Source of the DNA: Casuarina equisetifolia | Lineage: Eukaryota > Streptophyta > Magnoliopsida > Fagales > Casuarinaceae | Length of the DNA: 64,000 nt | Direction: 5' to 3' | Assembly (NCBI GenBank): GCA_028551475.1 | Contig: CM052355.1 | Span: 31,461,580-31,525,579 of the forward strand | In this document: positions 39,789 through 52,204 of the stretch, in pieces | Numbering within the stretch: position 1 is the first letter of the stretch | Layout of the letters: the number at the start of each line of letters is the position of its first letter | Notes under the pieces: generated by a model | The model's database searches: none | Seen by the model: the letters and a program-made list of their open reading frames with translations, nothing else | What the model was told of the DNA's origin: nothing | Translations under genes and position numbers: made by a program

Positions 39789-41606
39789 ATGGCCTCCCAA
39801 TTCTTTCTGTCCCTTCTCCTCTTCGTCTCCCTCACCTACGCCCAACCCTCCTCTATCTCCCCTGATATCCAGCAGGCGTGCAAGGCTACTCGCTATCCCA
39901 CCTCATGCACGACATATTTGAAGTCGTACCCGCACAACAACACTCTCGACATCATCCAGTCCGCCATCGATGTTGCCTACGACAACCTCAACCGCACCAT
40001 GGAAGTGGTTTGGTCTACCATGAACACCACCGGGAACGGTAACAGCACACGCGCCGCCGGGGACTGCCATGACTTCCTCCTAGACTCCGCCGATTGCATC
40101 CTCTCAGCCTCCGTTATCCTCCAGACCAGAAACACGACCCTCTATATTCTGCCACGTCTCGATCAAAAGGACGCCAGAGCCTACATGAGCTCAGCGTTGA
40201 AGTATCAGTACGATTGCGGGTCCGCGCTCAAGTACGCCAACGACACCAAGTTGCTGAACGAAACGATGTCGTACCTGGACATCGCGACGGTGCTAACCGG
40301 CGACGCGCTTAGTATGCTGTTCGCCTCCGATGTTTACGGGAACGAGCCGGCGAGCTGGACGCCGCCAAGGACGGAGCGCGACGGCTTGTGGGAGGCAGGC
40401 TGGCAGCTTGTCAAGTCCGGGGCGGCTCTTAGTACTGGGATTTCGGATGTAAGGGTGAACGTGACGGTCTGTAAAGATGGCCTTGGTAGGTGTTTCAAGA
40501 CTATAAAGGAAGCCCTTGACATGGCACCGCGAGACGATGATCATCGGAAGTTTATGATTCACATAAAGGAGGGGGTGTACGAGGAAACGGTTCGTGTTAC
40601 GAAGCCGAACGTGGTTTTCTGGGGGGACGGCATTGGGAAAACGGTCATTACGGGGTCGCTGAACGGAGGCCAACTAGGGCTTCCAACCTATCACACCGCC
40701 ACGGTGGGTAAGTTTCTACATACAGTTTCTTTATTCTCAAGTTACGTAAAGACATAGCAACATTTATCAAATAAAGGTCTGAGATTCGACACCAGGTGCA
40801 TATGTTAAGTCTAAATCTGCAAGTGACCTTAAATATGTTAGGATATACCAAGCTTGTCAATGTTTTAATTTAATGATAATGGAGCAGGAGTTGATGGTGA
40901 CAGATTCATGGCCACGGGTCTCACAATCCAGAACACGGCTGGTCCTGATGCCGAGCAAGCAGTAGCCTTCAGATCGACCAGTGAATTATCCATCATCGAG
41001 AACTGCGAATTTTTAGGCAACCACGGCACTCTCTACGCTCACGGCCCTAACCAGTTTTACAAGTCCTGCCGCATCGAAGGCAACGTGGATTTCATTTTTG
41101 GAAACGGTGCGGCAGTCTTCCAAGATTGCCAAATCTTAGTCCGGCCTGGGCAACTCAAACCGGAGGACGGCGAGACCAATGTCATCACTGCACAAGGCAG
41201 GCTCGACCCTGCCCAAATGACGGGATTTGTTTTCCTAAACTGCTTGATCAATGGCACAGAGGAGTACATGCGATTATACAATAGCAAACCCCAAGTACAC
41301 AACACTTTCTTGGGGAGGCCATCGAACGAGTACTCAAGAACTGTTTTCATAAAGTGCACCTTAGAAGCTCTTGTTTCACCACAGGGCTGGACGCCATGGG
41401 ATGGTGACTTTGCCCTGAAAACGCTTTTCTATGGGGAATACGGAAACACTGGACCAGGTTCTAATATGTCCCAGAGGGTACCCTGGAGCAGCATGATTCC
41501 CCCAGAGCAGATAGAAAGATATTACGTCAAGAATTTCCTTCGGGGAAAACGCAAATTCAAACATATTCCGTCAAGAATTTCACTCGGGGAAACTGTACGG
41601 ATATAG
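39789..41606 (+). CDS. PME51: Pectinesterase/pectinesterase inhibitor, PME51-like (PME4), catalytic residues altered
   Basis: Exons 39789-40707 and 40888-41606 join at a phase-1 intron of only 180 bp, giving 545 residues. There is a signal peptide (about 1-18), a PMEI-like pro-domain, and a pectinesterase domain from about 225 with [15 protein letters not shown] (catalytic Asp D374) and R450. It differs strongly from PME1 in the pro-domain but little in the catalytic domain. The Gln of QAVA is present (Q330). The usual QDTL reads H352-G353-T-L, losing both the Gln and the acid/base Asp, and the Trp of LGRPW is S452. The C-terminus has an extra ~18 residues made by a partial ~40 bp duplication read in a shifted frame. 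The frame is open, so it may still make an inactive enzyme or inhibitor-type protein; early decay is the alternative. Confidence 0.85.
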
Positions 41607-42078
41607 ACTTCCAAAAATGTTTTCACTCGACGGCCTTGTACCTAATCCGTAAGTTACAGTGACATCTTATTTACTAAGTAAGATTTGGTCTTGTTGTATT
41701 ACAGGCAAACGATTTCAAACTTGATTTTCTTTTATAAACAACTTAGGATATCCTATCAAATTTGAAGTACATGAGAAGCTCTCGTGTATATTTTGTAAGG
41801 GCTTTGATCTCCTATAGATAAGATATTCCGTCAAGAATCTCCTATAGATAAGATACAAGCATGTACACCACTTATCAAAGGCACTCGAAGCTGCCACTTC
41901 TAGCAATTCTACCACTGACTTCATTGTGGTAATTAACTTGGGCTATTTTTCCCGACACATCAAGTCTATACAAAGAAATTTATTCTATACAAATTGTGAG
42001 CTCTTAGTGTTAAACTTGATATTAGTGCAAACTATTTTGAACAACATAGTTTTTTTTACTTTTAAATTTAATTTTGAA

Positions 42079-42109
<31 letters not shown>

Positions 42110-43252
42110 TATTCTTATAAAAAAGAGTTAATAAGTGACAAATTTTCTTAACATGATATCAAAATATAGGTTTTATAAATTACACATGTAAATAAGCCCA
42201 TTCCTACCTCAAAATTTCTACTATATTCTTTGTAATGTGAGATTATTCTTCATATTATAACACATTCCCTTATCATGTTGGATCAATAATTAGCCTAGTG
42301 ATGCTATATTATGTTGTCAATTTGTGGACTCAAATCATAGAGCAAATATGGGGATTAAGAAGGACCCTTAGATTATAGGCCCTAGTCTATTTCTTTTCTA
42401 AAAGGCCCTATGAGCAAAGAGGTTATCCAAGTCTCTCTAAAGAACACAAGAAGCTTTCTCTTGATTAATATAAGACTTGTTTGGGCAAATAATCCTTTAC
42501 AACCCAGGCTCAATCTTTTTACTATTGAAGTAACTAGTCCATTTTTGAAAATAGATTGGATCACATAAGAGAACTAACTTTGTCACCTTGTCAAGAAGTT
42601 CACTAAAAATATATTAAAGACCTAAGTTGAACAAAAGTCATAGGTAATTAACTTGTACTTTAGAATCATATTAGGACAACTTATAGTCTAATATAAAAAA
42701 TTATTTTAGAGTTGATGAAACTCATTTTCATTTAACTAGTATTTTTATTATATTCATTAACAATATAAAACTTTTATCCCACATCATAAGAACCATCCTT
42801 GTATATGGGTAAGGATTATTATCCTATAATAAAGAATGTATCACATATTGACTACAATGAGGCATTTTAAAAATTATATGAAAATTGCTACATTACTTAA
42901 ATTTTACTTAAAATTCTGTTTTTCAAATTAAATGTGTACATCCTTCTTTTAAGTAATTTTTAAGAAAAAAAGATAAATCGTACGTCATAATAAAATTTTA
43001 TATACTTTAACTATAACTTTAAGATTATATATGAAAAATTCCAATTTAAATAAAATGGCCTTCAAATAGACAATTTAATTATATATATCAAAGATTACAT
43101 GAAAAATAAGAATTTAACTGTGGAACGTAGTAGGCACAAAAAGCGTAACGGATCCATCACATTCACATATCTAGATCTTTTTTCTGCTGCACTTTCTCAT
43201 AAAAGCTCTTCCCGGTAGCGCCTAAATTACAAGCTCCTTATCCTCCCACGAA
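41607..43252. other. Intergenic, end of the duplicated block and CGL160 upstream
   Basis: AT-rich with an (AT)n microsatellite at 42082-42105. A 19 bp direct repeat with filler lies at 41807-41855. A stretch near 42150 (TAACATGATATCAAAA) faintly resembles a decayed retrotransposon primer-binding site, but no LTR pair is evident. No gene is recognised. Confidence 0.5.
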
Positions 43253-44952
43253 ATGGCCGGCCTGAGCTACATCTCGGTGACGGCCGCCGCTACACCTATC
43301 TCTCATGACCCACCAAACACACCCGTGCCTAACCCAAGACAGACCAAAGTCATCCTGCCCAAGAAGAAGCCCCTCAAATGGTCCACTGGGGTGGCTCCGG
43401 GCGAGTATGGTGGCCCACCCACCACAACGAAGCTTAGAAAGTACTGGGGAGGTGAAGATGAGGACCCTTTGAGCTCTGATGACTTTATGTGGAACAAGAA
43501 CTTCACGGGTCGATTTCAAAGACTGATTCAGGATAATGACTCTTCGGTTGAGGCCACTCCGACTAAGGTTGTTTCTTTTGCTTTTTGCTTTTTTCCTAAA
43601 ATTTCTGAGTCTATGTCTGTTTCTTTATTGAATTTTATGGCCTTGTTCTTGAATTTGATTCTGGAGTATGGCATTTGGCTGATTCAAGATGACTGGGCTA
43701 AGTCTTTCAGTTAAATTGTCTGGTCTTGTTTCTTAATAGGCTATTTTGGCAAATTTGTCAACCATTGTGATGGATTTGCAGGCATGGAGCCTTATTTTGT
43801 TTTGAAAACTATGAGTTAAAGACACTAAATTTTGTCGTTCCGTTGTTACTTCGAATTCTTATTTAGTTTGGCTGCCGAGAAATGTAGGGAAGGAAGGAAA
43901 AGGGAAACTGAAACGTTGTAATAATGATTGGCTTTGTACCCTGCAGAACGAAGTTTATTTTAACCTATTATCGTGGGAACGTTGGGAGACTACGTCTGGT
44001 TTTGCTTTGACAATGAAGCCAAATTGATTTCGTATTGTTGACTAAATTGCCTTTGTGTAAACAGGAAGAGTCCTCTGGGTTTCTAAGCTTAAACAGAGTC
44101 ATGAGTCTTGACAGGTGTTTAAATAACTTATCATTCATTAAAATTCAGTTATCCTCATTTTCTTAGTATTAAAATGTGTTTGAATTCTGGGTATGTAGTT
44201 TGGAAGTTGATTTGAGCAAACAATTAACAACTTCTTCAAAGCCTGGTTTAGAAGAGAAAGTGGAGGCTACATCTCAGGTATGATGAATATCTGTTAAATA
44301 TTTTGTGGATACTTCTATCAGGATAGTTTGGTAGGTAAAAATCAGTTTTTCCACAGAGTGCTGCCAGTAAGTTAACTAGATGGAAACTTGTACCAACACG
44401 GCGTGAGCAAGAGAAGTGGGATAGAGCTAGCAAAGCTGCAACTGGAGGCACTGTAAGTCATTTTTATTATCATGACCTTTTATGCAGAAAACTCCTGTTC
44501 TTTGTTACTACAAAAGCCTTTCAGTTAGCGCTTGCATTTAAGGAACTTTCTCGCTTTTTAAAGCAAACGAAATTTTACCTGCATTTATTTGAGGGTTATT
44601 CTTGGTGGGGATTGCTTGTGATTGAAGTTCTGATTTGGTGCTAACATGTAGGATGTGATGTTACGGGAAGTGAGGCGGCCTCGTGGAGACCCAGAACTGT
44701 TGGCTGCTCAGTCAAGAGAGCAATATTTTAAGGTACCATCTTGTTGTTCCCAGTATGTGTATACTTCTTGTATTGCTTCTTTAACTAATGTATACTCTCT
44801 CTATCTCCATTTTGGAATCCTTTCATTTTGTTTCTGCAGTTAAAGAACAGGTTACAAATTCTCACTCTGGGTATAGGTGGTGTCGGTTTAGTCTCTGCAT
44901 ATGTTTCTTATTCCCCTGAAATTGCCGCTAGGTATGCAAAATTTGGCTTTTC

Positions 44953-44986
<34 letters not shown>

Positions 44987-46558
44987 GGAACTTTAATGTG
45001 TAAAATCTATTCCACAAAATTATGCTAGTCAATCATTTTCTTTTTGTTCTTGACATTGTTCTCTGTAGACAATTGTAGATTAGAAAGTTACTTTGGTTTC
45101 AGACTAATTTGCAACATTTGGGATGTTACACCTTGGTTTACGTTCCTCAACTGTGTTTGGTCATTCCTTAGTTTTGTGATATTTCTAAATTATTGGTCCT
45201 CAAAAAAAAAAAAAAAATCCTTGCAGTAAAATTCATTAACTCTCTATTTTGCTTGTGTCAAAGTATGCGTCACCAAAATCCATTTTTAACATCAAATTCA
45301 TTAGCATGCTATGCTATTTGTCAGTTTTCCTGATAATGCTAGTATCGTTTCAGTGTGAAGTTTTGTTTGTATTGTCATAGACAATATCTCAGAACATCTA
45401 GTAATATAGGAGTGTTATAGACATTATTCTCTGCTGACTACACTTTATGTACTTTAATTCATGGGTTCAGCTTTGGTGCTGGATTGCTTGGTTCTTTGGC
45501 GTACATGCGTATGCTGGGGAGCAGTGTGGACTCAATGGCAGATGGAGCAAAGGGGCTTGTCAAGTAAGTAAATGACTTCCTGGAAATCCGGATGTTAACT
45601 TTCTTTTTTGTTTTCATATTGCATTACATATTGCTTGACATTTTTATGCTTCGTACTGTGCATCAGGTTGATATATCATGCCAACCTTTACTTATAAAGA
45701 ATTCTCTAAGTGAGTAGTTACGAAACATTATGATATACAATTGGGGTTAAAAATGATGCTCTAGGGCCAGCATTCCTCAAGTTTTTGCATCTTAGAGGTG
45801 CAGTGGACAGCCATGGACAGCCATGGTTAGTCGGATAGAATTGCATGCAATTAGAATTGCCCTGTGCTTAATAGATGGATATGGTTTTATTTCTTGATTC
45901 AGTTTCTTTTATTGGATTATTGTGTAAAAAACCGAAGTTTTGGATTGTAGCTTACTACGTACTTATTGCAGGGGAGCAGCTGCGCAGCCTAGGCTTTTGG
46001 TTCCTGTTGTACTGGTCATGATCTATAACCGGTGGAACGGGTAAGTACCTTTGGTAGCGTCTCCAGTGAAAATGATGTTTTAAGATGTTAGTATGAAGCA
46101 GGACTGATACTCTGAATCGCTTTTTATACCTATAATCCGTCTTTCTAACTTAATTTCTACCTATGCCATACTTTTATACTCCATTTTTATTACTTTACAC
46201 TCGGACTGGGTTTCTGCTTCAGTGTTGTGGCCCTTGATGATATGAATTTTCTGGCTTCTAACCTACCAGATCTCAGAGATGCAAATTCTGATTTGAAGTG
46301 ATTTTAATGAATAACATCGTTATTATTTTACCATGAAGTTTGTGAGCTGATTTGCTGTTAACACGTATACCAATCATCTTTCTTGTTTCAGCCCCTGACG
46401 ATGCTGTTTCTGGATGCAGGATTCTGGTTCCAGAGTACGGATATATGCACTTAGAATTGATACCCATGTTGGTTGGATTTTTCACCTATAAGATTGCGAC
46501 GTTTGCTCAAGCTATAGAGGATGCAATTACTGTGGTTGGGAAAAAGACCCAAGTTTAA
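43253..46558 (+). CDS. CGL160: CGL160, chloroplast ATP synthase assembly factor
   Basis: CGL160 (Conserved only in the Green Lineage 160) is a thylakoid protein that helps assemble the CF0 c-ring and recruit CF1. Its C-terminal half is related to bacterial AtpI/UncI. Nine exons join in frame: 43253-43567, 44065-44114, 44199-44277, 44357-44452, 44652-44732, 44840-44931, 45471-45563, 45972-46040 and 46420-46558, giving 337 residues. The green-lineage N-terminal domain shows KWSTGVAPGEYGGPPTTTKL and RKYWGG; the middle has TRREQEKWDRA and RRPRGDPE. The C-terminal domain has about four membrane segments (ILTLGIGGVGLVSAY; FGAGLLGSLAYMRML; LLVPVVLVMIYNRW; LELIPMLVGFFTYKIA). Length and exon pattern fit the family, and all donors and acceptors are GT-AG. 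It converges on PEPC, and broken copies of its 3' half lie downstream. Confidence 0.96.
44953..44986. repeat. (ATT)n microsatellite in a CGL160 intron
   Basis: About 11 ATT units follow exon 6. In the CGL160 pseudogene copy the corresponding place holds a run of 26 G. Confidence 0.9.
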
Positions 46559-47626
46559 GATAGATTCTCTTCATACATTTTTAAACTTTGTCATTGAACT
46601 TGTATATCAACTACAGGTATGCGGTTGATTATTCTTTCTCCAACATTATGACTTACTAGTTTGATATGTTTGGTCAATCTTTTGGAGAGAAGTTGAACTT
46701 CCCTATGTGTAAAACATTTCATGGCAAAATTCTTTAATTTGCAAGATTTGACGGCTAAACTCATCCATACCCAACATATTGAGCTTTATGATTTCCGCCT
46801 CCAAATTTTAACGAAGATACAGATGGAGAATTGAATTTTTACCCAAAAATTCCTGAAACTCGTGCTCATGCATATCTATGGATTTTTATTTCACCTAGTT
46901 TTTGTATCTCTGCTGTATTTTTTGAGCCATGATCTGCGTGGATGCTGCATTGAATGCTCAGTGCCCTTATCTTTTTCCACTTTTTTGTCTTTTGATCTGC
47001 AGATGATAACATGCAATGTTGTTTATTAGCATGCCTGGTGGGGAACTTCTCAGCTAGAGATACGCCGAGAATCATCAGAACCAAGTAGATGTTGCTTTGC
47101 TTTTGAAAGTTCCTCTGCATAAAGCAATAGTTTATGTAAAGTTTTCAATAGGAACACTCAATTCTTGTAAATGATCTGATAAAATTATATAATTATCTTC
47201 TTCAGTCCAGGCAGGACTTGCATCAATATCCTGGACATTCTTAATGTTATTATCATATGATTTCATTAATCTAATGCCGATGATTTGGATGAATTCCATT
47301 AATTGGATAAGCAAAGTAAGATGATTGTCCATCGCTTCCCATTCTTTTTCTTTTCTTTTTTCTTTTTAATCATTTATTGGAGAAAGCTTTTGAAAATGTG
47401 TTACCAGGGAACTTGATGCTTTTTACAAGTCCTCAATTCTCTTAACTTCAAATATGTCTCATTTTACTGTAAATTTCTTTAGGGTTCTACAAACATTGGG
47501 ATGGGATTAAACAAAGGAGGATGTGATAATTACTTCTAAAATGCTCAAATTGGAGGTTATGAATATTTGAGTTGTTAGACTTTTGATTCTTGCAATTGAG
47601 TTGCGAATATCTGTTTAATATAATAA
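46559..47626. repeat. CGL160 downstream block, copy 1
   Basis: Matches 53037-54100 with roughly 85-90% identity by eye, starting right at the CGL160 stop. It is 3' UTR plus intergenic DNA and no gene is seen. Confidence 0.85.
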
Positions 47627-47669
47627 AAGTAAGCGTTGAGACTCAAGGTTTTACACCCACCCATTAGTG

Positions 47670-48019
47670 CCAAAATGGGCCAAGAAAACAAGATAGAAAC
47701 ACGAAAAAAATGGATAGCCATTGTTCTTCTGTTTATGTTGCAATGCTGGAACATTCTAATACTATGAGTAACTTAAAACTAAATATAAAATGAAAGTTGT
47801 TCGTGAACCAAGAAATAAAGCAATATTGCAAAGCAAGCAACAACTGGGCTTGAGGTACTAGCATTTGGAGGTGATCCATGTCTTTTGAATTAATCTTTGC
47901 TGCAAAACTCGATGTCATCCCTTAAGAAAAACTCCATGTTTGAAGCCAGAAATTCGGAAAAAGAAATTTACTCGAAGGGCAAGCAACTGAAGAATTTGGG
48001 CGGGCTTAATATACAGACT
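47670..48019. repeat. Diverged repeat shared with 57900-58095, plus unplaced DNA
   Basis: 47690-47890 resembles 57905-58095 (shared GGATAGCCATT-, ACATTCTAA- and TCTTTTGAATTA-type landmarks). In copy 3 this block leads into the CGL160 exon 1 stub; here it leads to the PEPC fragment. 47900-48019 is not recognised. Confidence 0.55.
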
Positions 48020-48110
48020 GGGAAGATCAGGCCCAAAAAGAGGGCGCCTGCCACAGACAAGAGCCATTCTTGTCTGCGTTCCTCAGACCATTCTTTAAAT
48101 GATCCAATGA
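48020..48110 (-). pseudogene. PEPC exon fragment
   Basis: Matches 60391-60487 in the large PEPC exon with a ~12 bp deletion and several substitutions, in the same orientation. It encodes part of the [13 protein letters not shown] region. It is directly fused to CGL160 exon 6 sequence at about 48114. Confidence 0.88.
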
Positions 48111-48114
48111 CCAC

Positions 48115-48815
48115 TGTGGATATAGGCGGTGTTGGGGGGGGGGGGGGGGGGGGGGGGGGAACTTTAACATGCAAAATTTACTCCACCAAATTATGCTGTT
48201 CAATCATTGTCCTTTTGTTCATGACATTGTTCTTTGTAGAGAGTTACATATTAGAATGCCATTTTCGTTGTATTGACTAATTTGCAAAATTTAAGATGTT
48301 GCACCTTGGTTTAGGTTTCTAGGCCCAAGCGTGTTCAGTCATTCCTTAGTTTTGTGCTATTACCAAATTTTTGGTCCTCTGTTTTCCTAATAATGCAAGT
48401 GTAGTTTTACAGTGAAGTTTTGTTTGTATTGTCATAGACAACATGTCAGGACATCTAGTGATATAGGAGTGTTCTGGACATTATTCTCTCCTAACGACAG
48501 TTTATGTTTATTAATTCATGTTTTCAGTTTTGGTGCTGGATTGCTTGGTTCTTTGGCGTACATGGGTATGCTGGGGAGCAGTGTGGATTCAATGGCAGAT
48601 GGAGGAAAAGCGGTTGTCAAGTAAGTAAATGGCTTCCTGGAAACCCAGATCTTAACTTTCTTTTTTGTTATCATATTGCTTTACATATTGCTTGACATTT
48701 TTATTTCTTGTTATCATATTTACACTTAGAATCTGTTTTCCTAACTTAATTTCTTGTTATGCCTTGCTTTTATTCTCCATTAGTATTACTTTACACTCAG
48801 ACTAAGGTTTTGGCT
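48115..48815 (+). pseudogene. CGL160 fragment a (tip of exon 6, exon 7)
   Basis: Begins with the exon 6 GGATATAGGCGGTGTTGG-type sequence, jumps through a poly-G run into the matching intron, and continues through a complete exon 7 (about 48529-48621) with its donor. Exon 7 remains open with two or three changes. 48720-48815 matches 46125-46215, so intron 7, exon 8 and part of the next intron are deleted. It cannot make CGL160. Confidence 0.88.
48134..48159. repeat. Run of 26 G
   Basis: An uninterrupted poly-G tract at a deletion junction between exon 6 (GGTGTTGG) and the intron (GGAACTTTAAC). Length may be unreliable because of sequencing or assembly. Confidence 0.9.
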
Positions 48816-51800
48816 TACTTTATTGGTTTAAAATTCCAAATTATCGCCTTTTCACCCTCTGCTGCATGTGCAACATTTAACAAGAATAAGAAAGGGTTGT
48901 TACACAAACTTCTTTTATGAGGTAATAATTGAGGCTTCCATGTTTCTCTAGCACTGTAACGATGAATCACTTCTGCAACTTCATCTAATGTTTGACTGGA
49001 TTAGTCATGCAGGTCTTGACATCACAGTTTTAAGTATGAATGAGTTCTATTCGTATCAGAATCAGGTATTTTATCCTTTTAATACATCAGTATCTTTCCA
49101 TTGGGATGGTGTCAAGTTTCTTTTCTAAATGTTTCTAGATTTTGTTTTCCTTGTAAAATTTTTCCTCGAGAGTTCATCTTCTTGCTACTTGCTTTTGTAG
49201 ACTGTACGACAGCTTTTTTGGTTCTTCTTGGAAATATGTCTAGTAACCTTCAATCTACGAGAGCCAACTATCATAATTTCTTTTAGCAAAGGGTGAAAAG
49301 GTGCTAATTAATCTTGCCCCTGTATTACGAGTTACGGCTTCAACTTTATGTTTATCTATTTTACAAAGGATTGATCAATATGCGTATCTATTTTACCCTC
49401 TTGCACAAATTGAATCACGTAGGGTTTGCTTGACCCCCGACGCATTAGCTACTCTTCCACCATTTACATCAATTACCTCAACACTGAGGAATCAAATAGA
49501 GAAAATCACAAGCCTGAAGTTGCAAAAACTGGATGGGGTTCATCCGGCATCAATGACAACTGCTTCTGGTTGGTGCTTTGCTGCATTATCTTTGAGTTGT
49601 TAATGTTTCCTCCTTAACAAAAGATCAAGACCAAGAAAAGAAGGATACTACTTATCTGGATATACACGTCATAGCTCAAACTACTCACTGTATTGCACAA
49701 GGAAAGGTTGTCAGTGGGTTTGATGTCAGTTCTGCTGTTTTTGGCAGCCATTTGCTATGTCCAGTTTTCACCAGAACTGACTCTTCTGCTCGGGTTTCTC
49801 TCTCTCTCTCTCAATATTAGACCAGAAGTCTTGAATGAGAACCTTTACTTTGTCCAAAAACCTCAATTTCAATTAAATATTTCAGGTATTAGACTGACTT
49901 ATTAGTAGTTGTATGAGCCATAATGAAGAGCCAATACTAAAACATTAATCACATGATTAAATTCATCATTTCTAAACAATTTGAAGTTTTGAGTAAATGA
50001 TAATGTAACAAAGTAATAGAACTTAGACTTTGATCTTAATCTAGATTCCAGCTATATATTTCAGTTGTTAGTTCTTATTTTATGATAGTTTTTATTTCAA
50101 AGATGAGAAGAGTATTATAGTATTAATCAGATTATTAAACTTACTTTGTCTATCATTTTAAGCTTTGGAGACAATTGATGATTTAGTAGAGAACATTCAA
50201 TTTTTTTTTTTGCCTTTTTTACTGTTTTATAGTGTACAATATCCAAACTTTGTATTCCTTTCACTTCATTTCATTGAATCTGGTAATAAAGCCCTGTCCA
50301 TATAATATCATATGAGTCCCTGAAAGCAAGCTTAAAAGAATGATGGATGTGATATTCCGTATAATATCACAAATTTTAGTTTCAGCAACCTTTATTTGGG
50401 GATCTGCTTTTTATGATGGTTCAAGGGTTAGTCATTTTCTGCAATTGTAAATCTTTACCCCTTCCCAAACTCAACCAAATATATATATATATAAGAACAC
50501 TAAAAGAAGAGAGAAGAAAAATACACTAAATACCAGAGAAGAAACCAGATGGTGTCGCTTGGGTTGCCATAACCCTATTTTGGATAAAATCCTATTGGGA
50601 TTAGGTTAATTTATGTCAAAGTTTGAGATAACAAAATGGAGTTACCAGGCCCATATATGTTGTCTCTTCTCATCTGCAAAATATTACATGCAGCTTCTAG
50701 TACCTGTCTTTTTAACATTTCCGTGACTTTTTTTTTTTTTTTTGAGAAATTGCAGGCCACAGCAAAAGGATTGCCTTATAAGAATTCATAGTAGATATCC
50801 TAAAAGGGAAATGGGGCCATGAGAGGACTAAGTTTTCCATGCCACCATTGATGACCTTTTTAGGAATTTTAACATCTATGTTCCTAAATATATACGTGAT
50901 TTTTTGCCATGCTTGTAGATATCTTCTGGAAGAATAAATTAAGTAATGTAATGCCACTTACCTTCTGTAGGTCTAACACCTAACTTGAGATGATTTGTGT
51001 CTGCCTCTTTCAATTTTTCCCTTACGTTCCTCCCAAATCAACTTGCTTGCTTGAATCTTTAACTTGCCTTCTCTCCATGTTTCCTTTTCTTGGTTATTCT
51101 GGTTCTCTATGGAGTTCAAGTTCCTAGCTTTTACTACACTATTTACATAGAGGGAATATTGATTTTGTCATGTGCCTGTTGTTTCTGTTATTTTTGTTTG
51201 ATAATGATAATGCACAATAATTTGGGATGAATGATTATTCTATTCTAGTGCTTGGAGAAAACCAACAAAGCTACTGTACCACGTAAGAGAAAGAGGTCTA
51301 CCCAAACTCTGAATGCAACCGGTATTTTTCATATGCAGTGGCTTCCGCTTGAAACGCGTAGCATATGTATGGTGGGCTGGTTCTTTAAAAGAAGCTTCTT
51401 CTTCCATGTCAACTACTAATATAGGAAGAACTATTTGTAAATGGTAACATCATGAGTCTTGATTGGAAAATATATGTAGACACGTAAGAATGTCATTGGA
51501 AACTAGTCTGCCATAAAGCATTATCTCCAACCATGTCTTATTTCTATTTTCTTCTTTGGTTTTTCTTGAAAATGGTGAGCTCTTGACAGGACTATCTTCG
51601 TTTCTAAAAAGATGTCAATCTGTCTGCTCTTATCACTGAGCGTGCTTTTCACAGCTACTTGGAGAATGAGGAATCGGTGGATCATCCACACCATCAATGG
51701 TGGGTGCTGTGAAGAAGTGGCAGCAGTCTTACCCTCAGAGATACCCAGACACATGGAGAAAGTTGTCAGAGGCAAGTTCTTCACTTGAAGTAGAGCTCAA

Positions 51801-52204
51801 TAGGTTAAGCAAACTTGCAGAAGAGTACTGGGATGGATCTAAATTCAAAATTGACATCTGCAGCAGGCTTATGTCAGACAAGGTAATTCTTAAGCTCATT
51901 TTCTTACATCTACTGAGCAAATATTAGTAAATAATCTGAAAACTGAGATGCATGTAGACTGTCATTTTGTATCAGAGTTGCTTTTATGTTTTATCCTTAT
52001 CTGTGTTAAGTAATTCTTGTCATGTGAAGCATCAAGGGATGTCTTATTTATCAAGTTCCAGGGGTTTTTCAAAAAGAAACAAGTTAGGCCATTTCAACAT
52101 ATATGTCCTGTCAGAGAGCAAAATTCTGCATAGGATAGTAGGATCAGATAGCCAAAAATATGGAATACTGTGAGATACAAATAGGGTGAAATAAGGAACA
52201 TTGT
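48816..52204. other. Interval between CGL160 fragments, with coding-like islands
   Basis: About 3.4 kb absent from the intact CGL160 locus. Two stretches look more protein-like than background. 49301-49603 has an open frame with RRVCLTPDALATLPPFTS and TLRNQIEKITSLKLQKLDG. 51697-51885 has VKKWQQSYPQRYPDTWRKLS then ELNRLSKLAEEYWDGSKFK before a GT donor. I do not recognise a family for either. They could be exons of a captured or displaced gene. The rest is AT-rich with no clear transposon ends. Confidence 0.35.

Noticed and set aside
48420-48624. Open frame containing intact CGL160 exon 7 as a possible small gene
   Set aside because: Neighbouring exons are deleted and the start is in intron-derived sequence. 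It is part of a pseudogene.
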